The notes beneath the pieces were generated by a model. The model worked only from the letters and a program-made list of their open reading frames with translations. It made no database searches and was not told the origin of the DNA. This document shows, in pieces, positions 1 through 9,404 of a stretch of 64,000 nucleotides of DNA (positions are counted from its first letter, which is position 1; each line of letters begins with the position of its first letter). A program made the position numbers and the translations under genes. Origin of the DNA: Leptospira sp. (lineage in GTDB: Bacteria > Spirochaetota > Leptospiria > Leptospirales > Leptospiraceae); assembly GCA_002786225.1 (NCBI GenBank), contig PEQN01000012.1, forward strand, positions 1 through 64,000, given 5' to 3'.

Positions 1-2
1 TT

Positions 3-80
3 TCAACCTTGGAAGAGTCTGGCATGAGAACTTCGGGGACTGTATCATACAGCTATAAAGAAGAGTTTGAGGTTGCTTGA
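3..80 (+). CDS. 3' end of an unknown gene (5' partial)
   Basis: An open frame runs from the window edge to a TGA at 78-80 and gives about 25 residues ending in KEEFEVA. The other two forward frames are closed within the first 60 bases. Its TGA overlaps the TTG start of the next gene (TTGA), an arrangement typical of translationally coupled operon genes, so I read it as the tail of an upstream operon member. There is too little sequence to suggest a function, and the frame could be fortuitous. Confidence 0.4.
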   Translation, partial: STLEESGMRTSGTVSYSYKEEFEVA

Positions 81-502
81 ATTTTTCGACAAGAAGAGTC
101 TGCTCATTCGATAATCTAGAGTTTGCCCTAGAACGTCTATGGTATAAAAATAAAGATTTAATTATCACAAGAAGGATAGATTCAGCCCATACCCTAGTTC
201 AAGAAGAACAACTAACCACATACCATTTCTTCACAACAGTTTTAATTGAAGATTCAAAACTTAACAAAAAGTACAAGCCTCTAACAATACAATGTAATTT
301 CTTTTCACCTGGAGAATCAATAATTCAAAAACCATTTATTGAATTTGAAAATATGCAATATTTCCTAGATCAACTGGAAGAATGGTTTGGGTTTGATACT
401 ATCAATGGGCTTTTTGGCGATGATGGAGTTGTTTATCATCCTCGTCCTGAAGATAGTCTCTACTCAATGAAAATGAAAAAAGTAAAAACATGGGAAGTTT
501 AG
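77..502 (+). CDS. Hypothetical protein, 141 aa
   Basis: This is a soluble-looking 141-residue protein that I do not recognise. It has no signal peptide or membrane segment and is rich in aromatic and charged residues, with an acidic stretch near residues 100-115 (EEWFGFDTINGLFGDDG). The frame is closed by a stop at 68-70, so the TTG at 77 is the first usable start, and it overlaps the stop of the upstream frame. It lies just before a DUF6338-like membrane gene on the same strand, 74 bases away, so it may belong to the same accessory block. No motif supports a biochemical role. Confidence 0.6.
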   Translation: MNFSTRRVCSFDNLEFALERLWYKNKDLIITRRIDSAHTLVQEEQLTTYHFFTTVLIEDSKLNKKYKPLTIQCNFFSPGESIIQKPFIEFENMQYFLDQLEEWFGFDTINGLFGDDGVVYHPRPEDSLYSMKMKKVKTWEV

Positions 503-576
503 GAAGATAAGGGATAAAACTGGTTAGTTGCAAAAAGATTTTATTTTTTAAAAAACATAGACAGTCTAATTCAAAC

Positions 577-1179
577 ATGGAAAATCTTGCTGAAAGTCTA
601 ATACCGTTACTTAGATATCTTTTACCCGGATTTTTAACAGCTTGGATTTTTTATGGACTTACATCGTTTGAAAAACCATCCCAATTCGAGAGAGTGGTTC
701 AAGCATTGATATTTACAATTTTTGTCAATATCACAGTAATTATTGTAAAAACCTTAAAACAGGCATTCGATTATATATATATATTAAGTTGGAATGAAGA
801 TACCGAATTTATTGTTTCATTTTTTATTGCTATATTAATAGGTTTTGTTTTTGCATATTTTTCTAATAATGATAAATTCCATGAAATATTACGAAAATTT
901 AAAATTACAAAAGAAACTTCTTTCACCTCCGAGTGGTATGGAGCTTTTAATAGTTATATAACATATGTAGTTTTGCATTTAGATGGTGAACGAAGGATCT
1001 ACGGATGGCCTAAAGAATGGCCATCAACACCTGGTAAAGGGCATTTTGTTTTAGAGCAAGCATCATGGTTGCATGGAAGAAGACAAATTCCAATTACTGG
1101 TGTAGATTACATTATGATTGATGCAAAAGAAGTAAAAATAGTTGAATTTATGAATAAAAGTTGGGAGAATAAAATATGA
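577..1179 (+). CDS. DUF6338-like integral membrane protein, 200 aa
   Basis: The N-terminal half is membrane-embedded. There is one hydrophobic segment at about residues 10-28 (LLRYLLPGFLTAWIFYGLT), a second at about 41-60, and a third at about 78-95. The C-terminal half is soluble and carries a conserved-looking core with GERRIYGWPKEWP and a short IMIDAKEV segment near the end. The layout and the PGFLTAWIFYGLT opening match my recollection of the uncharacterised DUF6338 family, whose function is unknown. Its TGA overlaps the ATG of a tiny proline-rich gene (ATGA at 1176-1179), so the two are almost certainly translated together. The family assignment is from memory and was not searched. Confidence 0.7.
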   Translation: MENLAESLIPLLRYLLPGFLTAWIFYGLTSFEKPSQFERVVQALIFTIFVNITVIIVKTLKQAFDYIYILSWNEDTEFIVSFFIAILIGFVFAYFSNNDKFHEILRKFKITKETSFTSEWYGAFNSYITYVVLHLDGERRIYGWPKEWPSTPGKGHFVLEQASWLHGRRQIPITGVDYIMIDAKEVKIVEFMNKSWENKI

Positions 1180-1313
1180 GTAAAAAAGAGTCAAATCCTT
1201 CAGCACCTAGACCTTTACGAGAAGAACGAAATCCTGGGGTAAATACAAACCCACGTGCTCCAATCAATATTAAGCCGACACCTCCTCCTCCTCCCCCGCC
1301 TAAGAAAAATTAA
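1176..1313 (+). CDS. Small proline-rich protein, 45 aa, coupled to DUF6338-like gene
   Basis: The ATG at 1176 overlaps the stop of the preceding membrane gene by four bases and opens a 45-codon frame to a TAA at 1311-1313. The product starts MSKKESNPSAPRPLREERN and ends in a run of eight prolines interrupted by no other residue, then KKN. It has no hydrophobic segment, so it should be cytosolic and largely disordered. A polyproline tail suggests a protein-binding role, perhaps with the neighbouring membrane protein, but this is inference. It is short enough to be missed by automatic gene callers. The tight overlap and a clean stop are the main support for it being a real gene. Confidence 0.65.
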   Translation: MSKKESNPSAPRPLREERNPGVNTNPRAPINIKPTPPPPPPPKKN

Positions 1314-1394
1314 TAATTTTATTTGATTAACAAAATATCCTATTTTTCAATATTAAATATTATTACGCCATAGCTTATATTACAAGGTAATACA

Positions 1395-3251
1395 GTGGAA
1401 GAAAATGAAATTTCATTAGAAATGAATGTCCAAATGACTATAATTGATAATTTGGGCATAAAAATGTATTCTAATTTTGATGCAGTTCTAGCGGAGCTCA
1501 TATCAAATGCCTATGATGCAGATTCAACTATCGTAGAAATTTCTATTCCAGAAGGTACAATTACTAAGGACTCGATCATTACCATCAAAGATAATGGATC
1601 TGGTATGGATCTAAATGAGATCAACTCTACTTATTTAAATTTAGGTAGAAACAGAAGAGAGAATCCGGCCACTGCAACCTCTCCAATTTTAAAGCGAAAA
1701 GTTATGGGGAGAAAGGGCATTGGTAAGCTTTCAGCATTTGGAGTAGCAAACACAATCGAGATAAAAACGAGTAAATCGAAAATTGAAACAATTTTTCTTT
1801 TAAATTTACAAGATATTAGAAACACTCCAGTAACAGAGAAGTATAAGCCACCTTTTCAAGTAGTAAAGAACGAAAATCGTTCAGGCACAATTGTTACTTT
1901 ATCAGAAATTACGAGAAAACGTCAAATTGATATAGGGATATTAAGAGTAAAATTAGCTAGGCGATTTTCATGCATTGATTCAAATTTTAATTTAATTGTA
2001 AATGGAGTTTCAATAACGCCAGAAGATAGGGATTTGAAATCTAAATGTGAAATATTTAAAGAGTATAAGGACGTTGAAATCAACACTGAGCTTAAACTAA
2101 AGATAAATGGATGGATTGGCACTTTGCCAAGTCAAGTTTCTTCTGATATAACACCAGGTGTAGTAATTATGGTAAGGGGACGTCTTGCTCAGGAACCATC
2201 ATTTTTTGATGCTCCATCTGGTGGTTGGGTTACAATGGCAAAATATTATATGGTAGGAGAAATACATGCGGACTTCTTAGATGAAGACTTAGGAGATGAC
2301 TTGATTTTAACTAATAGATCGTCTATAGATTGGACATCTGACTTCGGACAAGCGCTACAAAGCTGGGGTCAAAGCGAAATTAAATCAAATTCATATTCTT
2401 GGGGTGAAAACCAAAGAAAGAAAAAAGAAACTGTAATTCGTGATGCTCCAGAGTATTCCGAATGGTTACAAAGTTTGTCAAAACCAGAACAAAAAGTAGC
2501 GGATAAAATGATTTCGGCACTTACTTCTGAAGGGAATCTATCTGATGAAAGAATTTTAGAACTAACTGGTTATATAAAATCATCCTTTGATTTCCAAGTA
2601 TTCAAAGAATTAGCTTCGTCCATATCGGATTCACCTACCATAGAAGATCAAAAGTTAATTGAACTATTTCATGAATGGGATATTATTGAAGCAAGAGAAG
2701 TGTTCAAAGTAGCGGAAGGAAGACTACTAGCAATTCAGCAGTTAGAAAAACTAATTTTAGACAATGCGCGAGAAGTTCCCGATATCCATAATTTTTTAGG
2801 AAAATATCCGTGGATACTTGATCCAAGCTGGACTTTAGCGTATAATGAAGCAACATTTACAAAGCTTTTAAAAGAAAATTTTAAAGAGTCAACTGAAATT
2901 CCTGAAATTAACCGAAGAATTGACTTTGTTTGTATAGGGGCTGGCGATACAATCCATATAGTAGAACTAAAACGACCAAAGTCAAAAATTGGTAAAAATG
3001 AATTATCACAATTAGAAGACTATGTAGCATTTGCAAGACGGAACTTAGGAACATCACCTAATGGACGGAGTTATCGTGCTGCTTGCGGATATATTATTGG
3101 AGAGGAAATTAGTAATGATCCTTTTATTATAGAAAGGCTTGAAACACTAGAAAGAAGTAGAATGTATTTCAGAAAGTATACTGAGTTGCTAAGTATGGCT
3201 CAGCGACTTCATGAAGACTTTTTCAAAAAAATGCAAAAAAACAATAAATAA
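1395..3251 (+). CDS. GHKL ATPase fused to a Shedu-like PD-(D/E)XK nuclease, 618 aa
   Basis: The N-terminal third is a GHKL (Hsp90/MutL-type) ATPase. The N box is AELISNAYDADS at about residues 33-44, the Mg/ATP loop IKDNGSGMD starts at about 65, and the lid motif GRKGIGKLSAFG starts at about 105. The middle (about 330-460) is helical and charged. The C-terminal part has PWILDPSW at about 472, then a PD-(D/E)XK-type active site with D510 (RRIDF) and E524-x-K526 (VELKRP), the pattern of the DUF4263/Shedu nuclease group. The start is GTG at 1395, preceded by AAGG. The role is inferred to be nucleotide-gated DNA cleavage in defence. It sits between a DUF6338-like membrane operon and a convergent type IIG enzyme. 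The nuclease subfamily is assigned by motif only. Confidence 0.8.
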   Translation: MEENEISLEMNVQMTIIDNLGIKMYSNFDAVLAELISNAYDADSTIVEISIPEGTITKDSIITIKDNGSGMDLNEINSTYLNLGRNRRENPATATSPILKRKVMGRKGIGKLSAFGVANTIEIKTSKSKIETIFLLNLQDIRNTPVTEKYKPPFQVVKNENRSGTIVTLSEITRKRQIDIGILRVKLARRFSCIDSNFNLIVNGVSITPEDRDLKSKCEIFKEYKDVEINTELKLKINGWIGTLPSQVSSDITPGVVIMVRGRLAQEPSFFDAPSGGWVTMAKYYMVGEIHADFLDEDLGDDLILTNRSSIDWTSDFGQALQSWGQSEIKSNSYSWGENQRKKKETVIRDAPEYSEWLQSLSKPEQKVADKMISALTSEGNLSDERILELTGYIKSSFDFQVFKELASSISDSPTIEDQKLIELFHEWDIIEAREVFKVAEGRLLAIQQLEKLILDNAREVPDIHNFLGKYPWILDPSWTLAYNEATFTKLLKENFKESTEIPEINRRIDFVCIGAGDTIHIVELKRPKSKIGKNELSQLEDYVAFARRNLGTSPNGRSYRAACGYIIGEEISNDPFIIERLETLERSRMYFRKYTELLSMAQRLHEDFFKKMQKNNK

Positions 3252-3330
3252 TTTAAGGGATATAACAGAGTATTAACGTTCTAAGAAGGACTCGGATCTT
3301 TCATCCAGCCACCAACTTACGTTTCATCCT

Positions 3331-6300
3331 CTACTTCACACTCCCCTCCACAATCTTTATCTCTTCTTCCGTCAATCCATAAAATTTATAAACCATCTCA
3401 TCTAATTCCTTTTCCCATTTACTAGTATCCGCAGACGGGTCTTTCTTTTTGGCTCCGATGATTTTCTCGACTAGCTTTTTAAAAGGTAGTTCTTCCTTAT
3501 CAGTGATTTGTTTGACTGGAATTTTTTCGAAGAATACTTTTCGTAATTCTCTTGTGCCACCGAGTAGTTCGGGAAAATTATCACGAAAACAATATTCAAA
3601 CAATTTGGAATTTAAAAAAGATACTAGCCAATATAATCTATCAGTGACAATATGAAAAGACTTATCATTATGAAAATAATTATCATCTATATCAAGTATG
3701 AAAGGTAAATACTTTGTCATATTTGGATAGATGATTTTTGGTTTTTCAAAATTCTCCCAATAGGCAATATTATCTTGTGTCTCAAACCATTTATTGGATG
3801 TTTTCTTTCTAGATCCCTTTTCCCCTGATTGTTGAATCTGTTTTCCGAAACTTTGCAAATATTTCTTTATTGCCGGATATTTATCGATATTATATTTTTT
3901 GCTGGGAAAAGTTCCTATTAGCCACAAATTCTCATAAGTCGGATAATACTTTTGAATGTCTCTTCCGCGCAGCATTCGTTTAATTATTTCTTTCGACTTT
4001 GGATCCTCTTTGATTAATTCCTTTCTTTTTTCTCCATCAATTACAAAAGCATCATTTAAGCCTGTTAGAATTCCCCTAAAAATAGATATATCCCATTTCT
4101 CTAACGGGACACCTTGAGATTCTACTTTGTTCTTGATTTCTACAACTTCTGCATTTTCAAATGCCCATGTATTTTCGTTCAATGTTTTTTGCGGTAAAGA
4201 TCGCTTAATCGAATCTAAGTATTTTTCAAACTCGCTAAAAATGAAATCAGCTTTTTGAATATTCGCATATTGAAAGTTATTTTCGTCTTCATTTTCATTG
4301 ACATATCCAACAATCGCAGCATCTACTGTTGCTTCATCGAATACTGGAATACCACTAAAGTCTATGAAGTTCGTCAAATTAGTATTATCCAATAGAAATT
4401 TGCGAAGTTCTTTTCCATAATTGGCTCTTGTAAATTTATTTGATATAATGAATTGAAAGACTCCCTTCTTTTTTAAAATTGTATAGCCTAATTCTACAAA
4501 GTAGGTAAGTAAATCTGCAATCGAATTGTAAACCGCATAACGTTCTTGTAAAAATGGTTTTATATCTGAAAATAATTCCTGTCTTATATACGGAGGATTC
4601 CCAATCACTACATCAAATCCTTTAAAATTCCCATCATCATCTAATACTTCTGGAAATTCGAATCTCCATTCAAAGGCATTTTCAAAGATTTTATTGGATT
4701 TAATATCTTCAATTTCACTTTCGAGTTTAGCCTCATCTGCCTTGAGGGTTGCGATTTGTTTTTCTAATTCCTTCTTTTGCTTTGCAGTCGCCTCAAACAA
4801 ATCTTGTGTATTTAGTAGATTGAAAATTTCGCCTTTTGTTTTCTTTAATTTCAATTCCTTGGCATCATTTTTGGCAAATTCACTGCGAAAGGCTAACTTA
4901 ACATCCGTTATAAATCTCTCCATTTCACGCTTTTCGTCTTTACTCGTAGCATTTCGATATGTATCCACCGCCTTACGATAGGCATCTACCGACCACTTAC
5001 TTTTCTTAAGAGCCTTTCCTAAATCAGCATCTAAAGAAAATCGACTGATTAGTGAATTCCCACATTTGATATTGATATCAATGTTAGGCAAGGTTTCGAG
5101 TTCAGTTTCGTTCTTGTAATACGCATGTTTTAACAATTCTATCCAAAGTCTAAGTCTACAGATCTTCACGGAATTGGGATTGATATCAACACCAAATAAA
5201 CAGTTTTCAATGATAGTTTGTTTCTCATGGAATAGCGCTTCTTGGATTCTTTGGCTTTCTTTGTTTTTAGGATTGTATTCGAAAAGTTGCCCATCCTCAT
5301 CAGCGACGAAAAGTTCATCATTCTCAACATGAATCTCATACTCTTTCAATCGTTTTCCTGAAGAGTCAGTTAGAATCTTAAGATCATGCTTTACGGCAAT
5401 AATCTCATTCAATACAGATACCAAGAAATGACCAGAACCAACAGCAGGATCACAAACTTTGATACTATTTATTATCTCATTCGCTTCCTTAACATTATCT
5501 ATCTTATTGTAGATTTCATCTAGATCTTTACATTCCCAATTTTTGGTTTCATTGAATTTTTGTACTACTGACCTACGAATGGTTTCCTTACTCATATACA
5601 TTGTTATGAAACCTGGTGTAAAATAGGATCCGTCTTTATAGCCATTGATCTTTTCAAAGATTAAACCTAATACCGAAGCGTTGATTAATGATTTATTTTC
5701 TTCTTGGATTTCTTCCGATCCTTCACTTGTAAAGTCGTAAGAGTTTAGAAATTCAAAAAGATATTCTAATGTATTCAATTCACCCGTCTTCTTTTTTCCG
5801 TTATTATCTTTAAGTACGGAAAGAGACAATATTGGAATTTTTTTATTATCCCTCAAATTTGACATCATCAAAGTTAAATGCTCAAGTTCCGTTGCTTCAA
5901 ATAAAGAAGAGTTTAAATAAGGAACTTTTTTATAGATTTCTTTTACATCTGCATTACGATCGGATAGTTTTCTTGCGAGAACTTGAAAGAATAAACTATT
6001 TAAGTCATCATAGCTTTTAACTAAATTTGAATTTAAGAATGATAAAGATTCATCAGACTTATGATACGAAATCAACTGAGCTTCTAATAATTTTAAAAAC
6101 AAGATTCTATTAATCCATGTTATTGATAACTCTAAAGCTACATTAAAGAGTCTTTCATCTTTTGTTTTCCCATATTGAAGAGGATTCTCAAGTCTATAAA
6201 TCTTTTCAGAAGAATCCAATTGGATGATTGTTTCTTCTAGAATAGAACCTAAGTTTCGATCTTTTTCTTTTTTTCTCTGGATAAGCTTTTTGTTCCCTTC

Positions 6301-7098
6301 TTTCACTTCTTCAAGACCAATAATGTGAAGTAACTCAGTGTAAAATTTCTTATCAAGGCTATTGCTATCATTAATAAAAGGTAACTTCAACAAATGTGCG
6401 GGTGAGAGCAATTTGTATATTGATACCAATCGTACATCATCGGATTTAATATCATTTCGTAGAATTTTTTCTACTTTTCTTAAATCGAAAAAACTAAATA
6501 CTATTAGATGTTCGACCTTTTTTATTTGAACAGAAGCAATTTGTTTATAGAAGAAGTCAGTTGTTGTATCAGCTAGTCGTCCTGCCTCAAAGTCCTCAAA
6601 ACTTTTTATAAACTCTTTATCTTGAGCAAATAAACGATCAACAAGCTTAGCATCAAAGATAAACCACTCATAAAGATTAGTTATAATAAGATGTTTCACT
6701 TCAATATTCTTATGAGTAATCCTTTCGCGCATATAATATAAAATTAATTCTTGAAATGCTTTTGCATTTAAACTATCAACTGTAACCATTTCCGACTTAT
6801 TATTTTCTTTTTTAGCCTCAATAATTACACCTACAGTTGATTTAGGATCTAAACTATTGTGAATAACTAGATCATTACGATCTTTCGTATTGATAGAATT
6901 CGTTTGTTTATAATAGGTATCTTTTAAAAAATCCGATACAAGATTCTTATGAAATTCTTCAGATTCTTTTATATTGGCAGAATCTAATAATAAGATAAGG
7001 TTTTTCTTAAAACTTTCAATTTCTGAACGATTGATTTTTAATTTAAGGTAAGCTTTATTGAGTGCTTGTCGAGGATTGAAAATTTTTTGAAAAGGCAT
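3331..7098 (-). CDS. Type IIG restriction-modification enzyme (Eco57I-like), 1255 aa
   Basis: This is a single-chain restriction and adenine-N6 methyltransferase. An N-terminal nuclease-like region has an acidic residue near 74-77 and an EAK triad end at about 93-95 (VGVIIEAKKEN). It is followed by a helical connector, the SAM-binding motif I DPAVGSGHF at about 548, the catalytic motif IV NPPY at about 834, and a C-terminal target-recognition region ending in a short helical tail. Length and order fit Eco57I-type enzymes, in which one polypeptide both cuts and methylates. It is convergent with the GHKL-nuclease gene and is separated from the upstream acyl-CoA ligase by a terminator, so it is an independent unit. 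No Shine-Dalgarno is evident. The recognition site cannot be predicted from this sequence. Confidence 0.9.
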   Translation of the reverse strand: MPFQKIFNPRQALNKAYLKLKINRSEIESFKKNLILLLDSANIKESEEFHKNLVSDFLKDTYYKQTNSINTKDRNDLVIHNSLDPKSTVGVIIEAKKENNKSEMVTVDSLNAKAFQELILYYMRERITHKNIEVKHLIITNLYEWFIFDAKLVDRLFAQDKEFIKSFEDFEAGRLADTTTDFFYKQIASVQIKKVEHLIVFSFFDLRKVEKILRNDIKSDDVRLVSIYKLLSPAHLLKLPFINDSNSLDKKFYTELLHIIGLEEVKEGNKKLIQRKKEKDRNLGSILEETIIQLDSSEKIYRLENPLQYGKTKDERLFNVALELSITWINRILFLKLLEAQLISYHKSDESLSFLNSNLVKSYDDLNSLFFQVLARKLSDRNADVKEIYKKVPYLNSSLFEATELEHLTLMMSNLRDNKKIPILSLSVLKDNNGKKKTGELNTLEYLFEFLNSYDFTSEGSEEIQEENKSLINASVLGLIFEKINGYKDGSYFTPGFITMYMSKETIRRSVVQKFNETKNWECKDLDEIYNKIDNVKEANEIINSIKVCDPAVGSGHFLVSVLNEIIAVKHDLKILTDSSGKRLKEYEIHVENDELFVADEDGQLFEYNPKNKESQRIQEALFHEKQTIIENCLFGVDINPNSVKICRLRLWIELLKHAYYKNETELETLPNIDINIKCGNSLISRFSLDADLGKALKKSKWSVDAYRKAVDTYRNATSKDEKREMERFITDVKLAFRSEFAKNDAKELKLKKTKGEIFNLLNTQDLFEATAKQKKELEKQIATLKADEAKLESEIEDIKSNKIFENAFEWRFEFPEVLDDDGNFKGFDVVIGNPPYIRQELFSDIKPFLQERYAVYNSIADLLTYFVELGYTILKKKGVFQFIISNKFTRANYGKELRKFLLDNTNLTNFIDFSGIPVFDEATVDAAIVGYVNENEDENNFQYANIQKADFIFSEFEKYLDSIKRSLPQKTLNENTWAFENAEVVEIKNKVESQGVPLEKWDISIFRGILTGLNDAFVIDGEKRKELIKEDPKSKEIIKRMLRGRDIQKYYPTYENLWLIGTFPSKKYNIDKYPAIKKYLQSFGKQIQQSGEKGSRKKTSNKWFETQDNIAYWENFEKPKIIYPNMTKYLPFILDIDDNYFHNDKSFHIVTDRLYWLVSFLNSKLFEYCFRDNFPELLGGTRELRKVFFEKIPVKQITDKEELPFKKLVEKIIGAKKKDPSADTSKWEKELDEMVYKFYGLTEEEIKIVEGSVK

Positions 7099-7172
7099 AT
7101 TACGATAATTGGTGTAAGGAGGAAGATTTCAATTAAAATATTAACAAATATTTAGGATATAACTTAAGCAAT

Positions 7173-7209
7173 AAAAAAGCTACTTAAAAACCAGAATCTT
7201 TAAGTAGCT
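7173..7209 (-). terminator. Rho-independent terminator after the acyl-CoA ligase
   Basis: An 11-bp perfect inverted repeat (AGCTACTTAAA / TTTAAGTAGCT) with a 10-base loop lies about 50 bases past the stop of the minus-strand ligase gene. Read on the minus strand it is followed by six T residues. It separates the housekeeping genes from the restriction-modification gene. Confidence 0.85.
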
Positions 7210-7256
7210 ATTCGAATCGGAAATACTGATCCTATTTCACTTCAACAAAATCTCTA

Positions 7257-9296
7257 TTAAGCGGACTTATACATCTTCTTAATTTCTTTATCATATTTCT
7301 CAGTGATGACATGGCGTTTCATTTTCATGAGGTTTGTCAATTCATCACCGACTTCGAATGGTTTCTTCACTAATGCAAATGGTGTTACTTGCTCAAAGGA
7401 TTTGAAACCTGTCTTAGTGCTGTTTAGTGATTTGATTTCTTTGCGAATCAAGTCATAGACTTTTTCTGAATTAATGATAGCATCAGGAGTTGTTGCATCT
7501 ATTCCGTTGACTTCGCAGTATTCCTTTACTTTTTCAAAATCAGGAACAACAATTGCTCCAAGAACCTTTTGGTCTTGGCCACAAACCATCACTTGAGAGA
7601 TGTATGCAGATTCCATGATTCTATTTTCAATAGGAACAGGCTCAACATTTTCTCCACCTAACAATACTATGGTATCCTTAGCACGACCAGTTAAGGTAAG
7701 AGTTTTTTTGTAATTGATCATACCCAAATCGCCTGTATCCATCCAGCCACCTTCTTTGATTGCCTTCTTGGTAGCTTCTGGATTCTTGAAGTAGCCTTTC
7801 ATTACATGAGGCCCTTTGACGAAAACAATACCTTTAACTCCGAGCTTGCCAGCAAGGATCTCGCGTTTATCATTGATATGAGTTAGAACTTCTCCATTGT
7901 CCCCACGAAGTTGAAGTTCCGTGTTTGGTGCAACATCCCCTACAGATCCAATGATCAATCGGTCAAAGTTTCTATTGGAAATCACAGGCGAGGTCTCTGT
8001 CATTCCGTATCCTTCAATCACATTCATTCCAATATCATTAAAGAATGCATCAACGTGACCTGGAAGAGCACCTCCACCAGAAAGAGAAGCTTTCAAATGT
8101 CCACCTGTAGCAAGTCGTATTTTGGATAAGACAACTTTGTCTAGGGTTGCAAAATTGAAGAGAGCTCCAAGTCCAGCCAAGACAAAAAGTGGAACCTGAA
8201 AAGAGGTTCCCTCAGCAAGAGAAAAAGCAAGACCTAAGCTAATCGCTGTTACGATAAATGGCCCTGTGAAAATTCCTAAAATCAAATACTTAACAGCGAG
8301 TGCTAAGCTTTGAAAAATATTTCTATTTGTATAGTCTACAAGATTACCACGAAAGAATCGTTTGGTAGCATTCCAATTTTTTGAATAGAAATAAGCAAGA
8401 TTGAATAGAAATCGCCTAATGGGAGGAGTCTGCTTAGGATCATTTACGCGAGTAAAGATTCCATTGTAAATATTTTCCCATAGTCTAGGTGCAGAAGCCA
8501 TAAAGGTTGGCTTAGCTTTCGCAAAATCATCTCTTAAATCGCGGACATTCGTATAATAGCTTTCTCCACCATAGCGAATGGAAACATATTCCATAAATCT
8601 TTGGAAAATATGCCAAACTGGAAGTATGGAAAGAAATCTTTCATTTGCTTCTGCGAAACTTATCCGTGGAGCAACTTCATCTAACTGATGCATAATGGAT
8701 TCATGTTTTAGCATAACGCCTTTTGGCTGCCCTGTAGTTCCAGAAGTATAAATCATTGTGAACAAATCATCTGGCTTAATTTCTGCTATACGAGCTTCGA
8801 CTTTCGATTTATCTTTTCCTCGAATCTTTGAACCTTTTCCTATCAAGTCAGATAGAAGTGTAACGCCTTTTTCTTTGGATTCAGAATCCATCATTACTAT
8901 GGTTTTAATACCTTTGCATTTAGCCTTGTTCTTTTGGAATTTCTCAAGCATCTTATCATGCTCAACAAAAAGAATCTTAGCCTCTGAATGGTTCAGTATA
9001 TATTCTATTTCTGAATCTGTAATGTCTGTTCCACGAGGAACATCAACTGCTCCTGCCATGATAATTGCCATATCTGAGACTAGCCATTCTTTGCGATTGT
9101 CTGCAAGAATTGCGACATTCTCTCTTGCCTTGAGTCCTAGATCAATAAGTCCCTCTGAGAGGTTCAATGCTTCTTCATAAATATCTTTATAGGAGGTAGG
9201 TTCGTACTTTTTATTCTTATTCTTGGACCAAACAATAGGTTTGGTACCATATTTCTCTGCGGATTCTCTAAAAACTTCTGCTAAATTCTTGGCCAT
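7257..9296 (-). CDS. Long-chain fatty-acid--CoA ligase (AMP-forming), 679 aa
   Basis: It activates long-chain fatty acids to acyl-CoA using ATP. The AMP-binding signature [14 protein letters not shown] lies at about residues 181-194, and the later family motifs GYGMTETSP and GWMDTGDLG are intact. A hydrophobic stretch in the middle (about 345-385) resembles that of membrane-associated bacterial ligases of this type. I place the start at ATG 9296 ([12 protein letters not shown]) because an AGGAGAGAGGG Shine-Dalgarno lies just upstream. The 33 residues open before it look non-coding. A crotonase gene follows upstream on the same strand, 108 bases away, consistent with fatty-acid use. The substrate chain length is inferred from family resemblance. 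Confidence 0.93.
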   Translation of the reverse strand: MAKNLAEVFRESAEKYGTKPIVWSKNKNKKYEPTSYKDIYEEALNLSEGLIDLGLKARENVAILADNRKEWLVSDMAIIMAGAVDVPRGTDITDSEIEYILNHSEAKILFVEHDKMLEKFQKNKAKCKGIKTIVMMDSESKEKGVTLLSDLIGKGSKIRGKDKSKVEARIAEIKPDDLFTMIYTSGTTGQPKGVMLKHESIMHQLDEVAPRISFAEANERFLSILPVWHIFQRFMEYVSIRYGGESYYTNVRDLRDDFAKAKPTFMASAPRLWENIYNGIFTRVNDPKQTPPIRRFLFNLAYFYSKNWNATKRFFRGNLVDYTNRNIFQSLALAVKYLILGIFTGPFIVTAISLGLAFSLAEGTSFQVPLFVLAGLGALFNFATLDKVVLSKIRLATGGHLKASLSGGGALPGHVDAFFNDIGMNVIEGYGMTETSPVISNRNFDRLIIGSVGDVAPNTELQLRGDNGEVLTHINDKREILAGKLGVKGIVFVKGPHVMKGYFKNPEATKKAIKEGGWMDTGDLGMINYKKTLTLTGRAKDTIVLLGGENVEPVPIENRIMESAYISQVMVCGQDQKVLGAIVVPDFEKVKEYCEVNGIDATTPDAIINSEKVYDLIRKEIKSLNSTKTGFKSFEQVTPFALVKKPFEVGDELTNLMKMKRHVITEKYDKEIKKMYKSA

Positions 9297-9404
9297 ATAT
9301 CCCTCTCTCCTATATTTTATGGAAATAGTTTTCGCTTGGAAAACTTTTCCATTAGACATTAGGTTCCCTAATGTTTCAAGGAAAATTCTAGACAAGTGAT
9401 TGAT

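Noticed and set aside
9297..9395. N-terminal extension of the acyl-CoA ligase
   Set aside because: The frame is open but has no ribosome site. The AGGAGAGAGGG just before ATG 9296 marks the true start.
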